Part shown: one piece after another, positions 4,369-7,064 of the stretch
Layout of the letters: each line of letters starts with the position of its first letter
How positions within the stretch are numbered: the stretch's first letter is position 1
Assembly: GCA_902363135.1 (NCBI GenBank)
Contig: CABIZF010000031.1
Span: forward strand, 1-7,064
Length of the DNA: 7,064 nucleotides
Direction of reading: 5' to 3'
From: Lachnospiraceae bacterium
GTDB lineage: Bacteria > Bacillota > Clostridia > Lachnospirales > Lachnospiraceae
The notes under the pieces: generated by a model
What the model was told of the DNA's origin: nothing
Databases searched by the model: none
What the model saw: only the letters and a program-made list of their open reading frames with translations
Translations under genes and position numbers: made by a program

Positions 4369-5593
4369 CTGTTTCATCATTGTTCTTATTCTGTAAAAAC
4401 TCTCCCACACGCTCTGCCTCTTTGGATTTTATATCATCCAAGACATGCGTGTAAGATACTGTAGTGTTATAATTTGCATGTCCCATAATTTCCTGTACCG
4501 CTCTAGGTGTCATTCCTTTTTCAAAGCATCTTGTAGCAAACGTATGACGTAACGCATGTGGATGTACCCGTTCAAAATTTTTAGGTATGCCTCCTGAATA
4601 TAGCGCTTCCGTTTTCAGCATATCATTAATCTGCTGCGTCACATAACGCATATCACTTTCAATGCTATACCGCCCGATTGGGGATCCCATAGAGGTCAGA
4701 AACACCAGATTTCCATATTCTTCCGGCTGCCTCCACCGTTTTCCCAAATCTTCACGTTTTCTTTTTACCTTTTCAAATTGCTTTTCAAGGACTTCTCTTG
4801 TCTCCCCGAAAAATGGAATTTTTCTTACGGAGTTTTCTGTCTTAGGCGAAGTCAGGCGCATAATCTTCTTGCCGTCTTCATACTGGTAGGTCAGTGATCG
4901 CTTCACATAGATAAATCTACTCGTGAAATCAACGTCTTCCCATTGTAATCCACCAACTTCGCCGATCCTCATACCAGTAAGCAACATGAATTTATACATT
5001 TCTTCATACCAGCTTTTTGTTGCTTTCAGATATCCTAAAAATATCTCCTGTTCTTCGACTGTTAATACCCTCCGCTCTACTTTCTCGCACTTCGGAATCA
5101 TTACACCTAAAACAGGATTAAGAAACATCAAACCATTTGCTATAGCGGCTTCCACACAGCTCTGGAGTATGCCGGTCGCTTCTCTGACTGATCTGGAAGT
5201 TCTTCCCTCTTTCAGCATATCCGCAATCGCTGTCTGCACATGAATCTGTCTGATATCTGCCAGCGGCTTTGAACCGATACGTGTCCCATAATAATTCAGA
5301 AATTTCCGTTTGTATGAAGGAGACCCCCCATCTTTCAGCATCGGGGCTTTATATTTTACAAACCACTCCTCAAACCATTCACTAAGTGTGACAGATTTTC
5401 CGTCCACACCCGGAAGTAAATTACTCCGTTTCGCTTCATCAACCGCTACCGCTAACTTTGCTTTCAAATCCTTAAGTTTCCTGTCATACAAGGTAATCGA
5501 GTGTCCTTCAATCTGTGCTCTTCCCATGTACCGGCCATCCGGTCTTTGCGATAACCCTCGACCTAATTCTTTCCCTTTTAAGTCCTTACCCAT
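4337..5593 (-). CDS. int: Tyrosine recombinase/integrase (Tn916 Int family)
   Basis: This 418-residue phage-type integrase performs site-specific strand exchange for integration and excision. Residues 1-60 are a small arm-site binding domain (RPDGRYMGRAQIEGHSITLY). Residues 68-165 are the SAM-like core-binding domain (LSEWFEEWFVKYK, with a helix ending in AIANGLMFLNP). Residues 175-400 are the catalytic domain. The full catalytic set is present: R209 in TGMRIGE, K251 in TSPKTENSVRKIP, H346 and R349 in HPHALRHTFATR, H372 in MGHANYNTT, and the nucleophile Y381 in YTHV. Length and motifs are normal, so it should be active. The ATG at 5593 has GAAAGGAA 6 nt upstream. The gene starts 85 nt after the antitoxin gene and is the last gene before the element end, as in Tn916. 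Confidence 0.97.
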   Translation of the reverse strand: MGKDLKGKELGRGLSQRPDGRYMGRAQIEGHSITLYDRKLKDLKAKLAVAVDEAKRSNLLPGVDGKSVTLSEWFEEWFVKYKAPMLKDGGSPSYKRKFLNYYGTRIGSKPLADIRQIHVQTAIADMLKEGRTSRSVREATGILQSCVEAAIANGLMFLNPVLGVMIPKCEKVERRVLTVEEQEIFLGYLKATKSWYEEMYKFMLLTGMRIGEVGGLQWEDVDFTSRFIYVKRSLTYQYEDGKKIMRLTSPKTENSVRKIPFFGETREVLEKQFEKVKRKREDLGKRWRQPEEYGNLVFLTSMGSPIGRYSIESDMRYVTQQINDMLKTEALYSGGIPKNFERVHPHALRHTFATRCFEKGMTPRAVQEIMGHANYNTTVSYTHVLDDIKSKEAERVGEFLQNKNNDETVEYNALLGIM

Positions 5594-5678
5594 GATTTAT
5601 TCCTTTCATAATTCACATTTCTACCATTCTGAAAAGTTCAAAATCATTCGCAGTCCTTAAGATTGTATCAAAGATGCC

Positions 5679-5894
5679 CTATTCTTTTTTTAAATTAGAG
5701 CCCTTTCCTTTTGTAAACTTTATATCACCATAGAAATCACTCATGCCAGAATTTTTTTCAAATGTTTCCAAACTCATAATTACCATATCACCATAACCAT
5801 TTTTCGTTACAAACACCGGTTCATCCATGCTATGGCACATTTCTGAAATAGCACTTGTGTCTCTTAACTCTCTAATCGGAATTATTTTAGGCAT
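5679..5894 (-). CDS. Phd/YefM-type antitoxin, no adjacent toxin
   Basis: The product has 71 residues. The conserved Phd/YefM N-terminal part is clear: IPIRELRDTSAISEMCHSMD (6-25), then EPVFVTKNGYGDMVIMSLETFE (26-47 region), which form the DNA-binding and dimerisation fold. The C-terminal tail (SDFYGDIKFTKGKGSNLKKE), where such proteins hold their toxin, is short and lysine-rich, unlike the usual 85-95-residue antitoxins. GAAAGGAG lies 8 nt before the ATG at 5894. The genes on either side are xis and int; no RelE-, Doc- or PIN-like toxin frame exists in the 85-nt gap to int or in the 99-nt gap to xis. It may be an antitoxin guarding against a toxin elsewhere, or a regulator reused to control int/xis expression. 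Its own promoter with a palindrome over the -10 box fits self-repression. Confidence 0.85.
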   Translation of the reverse strand: MPKIIPIRELRDTSAISEMCHSMDEPVFVTKNGYGDMVIMSLETFEKNSGMSDFYGDIKFTKGKGSNLKKE

Positions 5895-5917
5895 CTTCTC
5901 AACTCCTTTCGCTTACA

Positions 5918-5946
5918 ATTGTAGCATAACTATGGCACAATAGCAA
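5918..5946 (-). promoter_or_regulatory. Promoter and candidate operator of the Phd-like gene
   Basis: On the - strand TTGCTA (5946-5941) and TACAAT (5923-5918) are 17 bp apart, and the -10 box matches consensus at five of six bases. A 10-bp palindrome, TACAATTGTA (5914-5923), covers the -10 box, a likely place for the antitoxin to bind and repress itself. Transcription would run through the antitoxin gene into int. Confidence 0.6.
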
Positions 5947-5993
5947 GTATGATTCTAATACACTGCTGATGATTTTTCCCTGATTTTATACTG

Positions 5994-6209
5994 CTATATT
6001 GTCAATTGAAATTTTGCACTTTTCTTCAATTCTTCATCAAATAACTCTTTATGTACAAATACTTTTCTTCCAATGCGTACTGCATATTTGCAACATGGAT
6101 TGGCAGTCAGCTCCCTTGCCTTGGTTTTTCCTATACCGACATATTTGCAAAATTCATCGATCGTCATCAATTTTTTTTCATATTTTACCGCTGATTTTTC
6201 TTCTTCCAT
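5994..6209 (-). CDS. xis: Excisionase (Tn916 Xis-like)
   Basis: This 71-residue winged-helix protein guides the integrase towards excision by bending DNA at the element ends. After a charged leader, TIDEFCKYVGIGKTKARELT (16-35) forms the helix-turn-helix, and YAVRIGRKVFVHKELFDEEL (42-61) is the wing and final helix. This is the pattern of Tn916-type Xis proteins. Size and motif order are normal. The ATG at 6209 follows GAAAGGAAAACAAAA, a good ribosome site. It lies after the HTH gene and before the antitoxin and int genes, the expected place in the recombination module. TATAAT at 6225-6230 (- strand) and a perfect palindrome over its -35 region suggest that it has its own controlled promoter. 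Confidence 0.92.
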   Translation of the reverse strand: MEEEKSAVKYEKKLMTIDEFCKYVGIGKTKARELTANPCCKYAVRIGRKVFVHKELFDEELKKSAKFQLTI

Positions 6210-6224
6210 TTTTGTTTTCCTTTC

Positions 6225-6262
6225 ATTATATAGTCTTACTTCCCGACACGGTGTCGGGAAGT
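6225..6262 (-). promoter_or_regulatory. Xis promoter region with a perfect 25-nt palindrome
   Basis: The arms ACTTCCCGACAC (6238-6249) and GTGTCGGGAAGT (6251-6262) are perfect 12-bp complements about a single base. On the - strand a TATAAT (6230-6225) follows the palindrome, and at 17-bp spacing the -35 position falls inside it, where no TTGACA-like hexamer is present. This suggests a promoter that needs an activator or an element-specific sigma factor. No T-run follows on either strand, so a terminator is unlikely. Confidence 0.55.
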
Positions 6263-6278
6263 ACCACCTTTCCCTATA

Positions 6279-6521
6279 CTACCTCACTTTAAATTCTAAA
6301 ATTTTGTGGATCAGTTTGTTCTCCAACCGGCTCTTCAACGTCTCATCCACTACATAATGTGCTTTTCCGCATGCATCATACATGGTCCTTGTGGACAGCC
6401 AGATAATGTATCCCTGATAATGGTTTAATACCATCTGCACTGCCGCAGGATCCCCATTTGCTGCCGCCTTGATGACCGCTACCGGAATCAGCTTTTGGTT
6501 ATCGTATCGTTTTTTCTTCAT
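6279..6521 (-). CDS. Integrative-element helix-turn-helix protein, 80 aa
   Basis: This belongs to the same family as the 65-aa protein at 851-1048. The core is AAANGDPAAVQMVLNHYQGYI (residues 19-39), followed by a variable middle with CGKAHYV and a helical end (LKSRLENKLIHKILEFKVR). The length is normal for the family. Its ATG (6521) lies inside the end of the sigma-like gene with a 23-nt overlap, so its translation is probably coupled to that of the sigma-like protein. These small proteins follow the sigma-like gene in Tn916-type elements and are presumed to help control transfer or excision genes; a molecular role is not established from sequence. The stop is 17 bp before the palindrome of the xis promoter. 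Confidence 0.87.
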   Translation of the reverse strand: MKKKRYDNQKLIPVAVIKAAANGDPAAVQMVLNHYQGYIIWLSTRTMYDACGKAHYVVDETLKSRLENKLIHKILEFKVR

Positions 6522-6945
6522 CCATCAGTGCCTCCATCTTTTTTTTAATTTTCTTTAATGTCTGTTTCCGGATCCGGTACGAGGTGCTCCGCACGCAGTG
6601 CATCCTCTCTGCAATCTCTGCATCGCTCATGTCCATATAATACGCAAGCAACACGACCGTCCGTCCAGTCTCGGCAATGGAATCCAATGCTTCTGCAAGG
6701 AGTTCGTTTTTTACACAGATGTCATATTCCATTGCCTGAAACACCGTATAATCCCGTCCCTCGTATTCATCCTCGCAGTAGAGCTGCATCCGTTCCTCTT
6801 CGGATAATACAGACAGACCTATTTCATTTTGTTGTATGTAATTCAAATGCCTGTAGTAATCCATCACGTCTCCCTTTAAAATCATCTGGCAAAACCGGTC
6901 AAACTGCCTTGGAACGCCTGCGCTGCCACAGGTGTCTTTTGCCAT
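6499..6945 (-). CDS. Sigma-70 region 4-like regulator of integrative elements (Tn916 Orf7-like)
   Basis: The product has 148 residues. The N-terminal part (FDRFCQMILKGDVMDYYRHL, 15-34) matches the region 2-like start of Tn916 Orf7-type proteins. Residues 82-140 are region 4: LLAEALDSIAETGRTVVLLA, then the helix-turn-helix DMSDAEIAERMHCVRSTSYR (105-124), then a very basic helix (LKKIKKKMEA). The start at 6945 is supported by GGGGAGG 9 nt upstream. Such proteins act as element-specific sigma-like activators, probably of excision and transfer genes in the cytoplasm. The gene ends in a 23-nt overlap with the HTH gene. A 21-codon ORF overlaps its beginning (6899-6964) and may modulate its translation. 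The fragment at 1026-1169 is the same kind of protein from another element. Confidence 0.88.
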   Translation of the reverse strand: MAKDTCGSAGVPRQFDRFCQMILKGDVMDYYRHLNYIQQNEIGLSVLSEEERMQLYCEDEYEGRDYTVFQAMEYDICVKNELLAEALDSIAETGRTVVLLAYYMDMSDAEIAERMHCVRSTSYRIRKQTLKKIKKKMEALMDEEKTIR

Positions 6946-6964
6946 GAGAACGACCTCCCCTCAT
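6899..6964 (-). CDS. Possible 21-codon upstream ORF overlapping the sigma-like gene
   Basis: MRGGRSHGKRHLWQRRRSKA plus V is read in another frame. It starts from an ATG with AAGGAG 5 nt upstream and ends 47 nt inside the sigma-like gene. The peptide is very rich in Arg and Lys. The better-spaced ribosome site serves the sigma-like gene, so this may be a regulatory upstream ORF or chance. Confidence 0.3.
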   Translation of the reverse strand: MRGGRSHGKRHLWQRRRSKAV

Positions 6965-7064
6965 GTTTTCTCCTTACGCAGTATCGACCGAATGAACACG
7001 ACGATTTGTTGCATGTTTTGACCACTTTTTTCAAATTTTTTTAAAAAAATAAGAAAAAGCAGCA
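6965..7064 (-). promoter_or_regulatory. Upstream region of the sigma-like gene
   Basis: A very AT-rich stretch (about 7027-7064, including T7 followed by A7) lies some 80 bp upstream of the gene and looks like an UP-element or DNA-bending tract. I find no convincing pair of -35 and -10 boxes between it and the gene. The promoter may be of a different class or depend on an element regulator. Confidence 0.35.

Larger units (their letters stand above)
3949..7064 (-). mobile_element. Integrase end of a Tn916-family-like integrative element (continues past window)
   Basis: Gene order on the - strand is sigma-like regulator, HTH protein, excisionase, Phd-type antitoxin and tyrosine integrase. The integrase is last, facing a repeat-rich non-coding end. 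This is the Tn916/Tn1549 recombination module with the antitoxin as an added gene. All five genes look intact. The left limit given is the first arm-like repeat; the real edge is probably slightly left of it. Conjugation genes, if present, would lie beyond 7064. Confidence 0.75.

Noticed and set aside
4662..5660. Several + strand frames opposite int
   Set aside because: They are antisense to an integrase with all catalytic residues in place and have no protein-like features of their own.
5594..5678. A toxin gene partner for the Phd-type antitoxin
   Set aside because: The gap is only 85 nt, contains no start with a ribosome site and a usable frame, and is followed directly by int.
6558..6947. 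A 129-codon + strand frame opposite the sigma-like gene
   Set aside because: It lies entirely opposite a clear sigma region 4 protein; its Ser/Pro/Arg-rich composition is typical of shadow frames.
1..7064. tRNA or rRNA gene as the integration target
   Set aside because: I found no cloverleaf, TTCGA-type T-loop context or rRNA-like stretch on either strand by eye; a covariance search would settle it.

Overview
The window looks like a mobile-element hotspot in the chromosome (or an assembled contig) of a low-to-mid GC anaerobic Firmicute, most likely a gut Clostridia/Lachnospiraceae relative. The basis is strong AGGAGG-type ribosome binding sites, Tn916/Tn1549-type integrative-element genes, a clostridial-style IS3 transposase, and sharp swings in base composition from block to block. 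Species cannot be named from this.

Layout, left to right. (1) 1-575: the 3' part of an IS3-family insertion sequence, with the DDE transposase on + (5' end outside the window) and a probable right terminal repeat ending near 575. (2) 576-1170: a GC-rich remnant of an integrative element on the - strand. It holds the last 48 codons of a sigma-70-like regulator, an intact 65-aa helix-turn-helix protein and a long stem-loop. No excisionase or integrase follows; the IS end lies there instead. (3) 1165-2290: an AT-rich PadR regulator / HAAS (DUF1700) membrane protein / ABC ATPase operon on the - strand. Its ATPase is cut just after the Walker A motif, exactly where the sigma remnant begins. (4) 2361-2815: broken small genes on the - strand, including a truncated Maff2 protein typical of Tn1549-like elements and a short frame interrupted by TGA. 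(5) 2822-3874: a chimeric 350-aa gene whose first ~100 residues match the DUF6075 family of mobile elements. The AT-rich remaining ~250 residues I do not recognise. (6) 3881-4336: a non-coding segment with a cluster of TTGAGTA repeats, a spaced 15-bp inverted repeat and a large imperfect palindrome, read as the recombination end of the next element. (7) 4337-7064: the integrase end of an apparently intact Tn916-family-like element on the - strand, in the order sigma-like regulator, HTH protein, excisionase, Phd-type antitoxin, tyrosine integrase.

How it works together. In region 7 the sigma-like protein and the HTH protein are translationally coupled (23-nt overlap) and probably regulate element genes. 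The excisionase and integrase drive excision and integration, probably using the TTGAGTA cluster as integrase arm sites. The Phd-like gene sits between them with its own promoter and no toxin beside it. Regions 2 and 7 carry the same regulator pair with the same 23-nt overlap in the same orientation, so the window records at least two separate elements of this kind, plus Tn1549-like debris and an IS. I see no complete new defence or metabolic system. The best candidate for something undescribed is the DUF6075 chimera.
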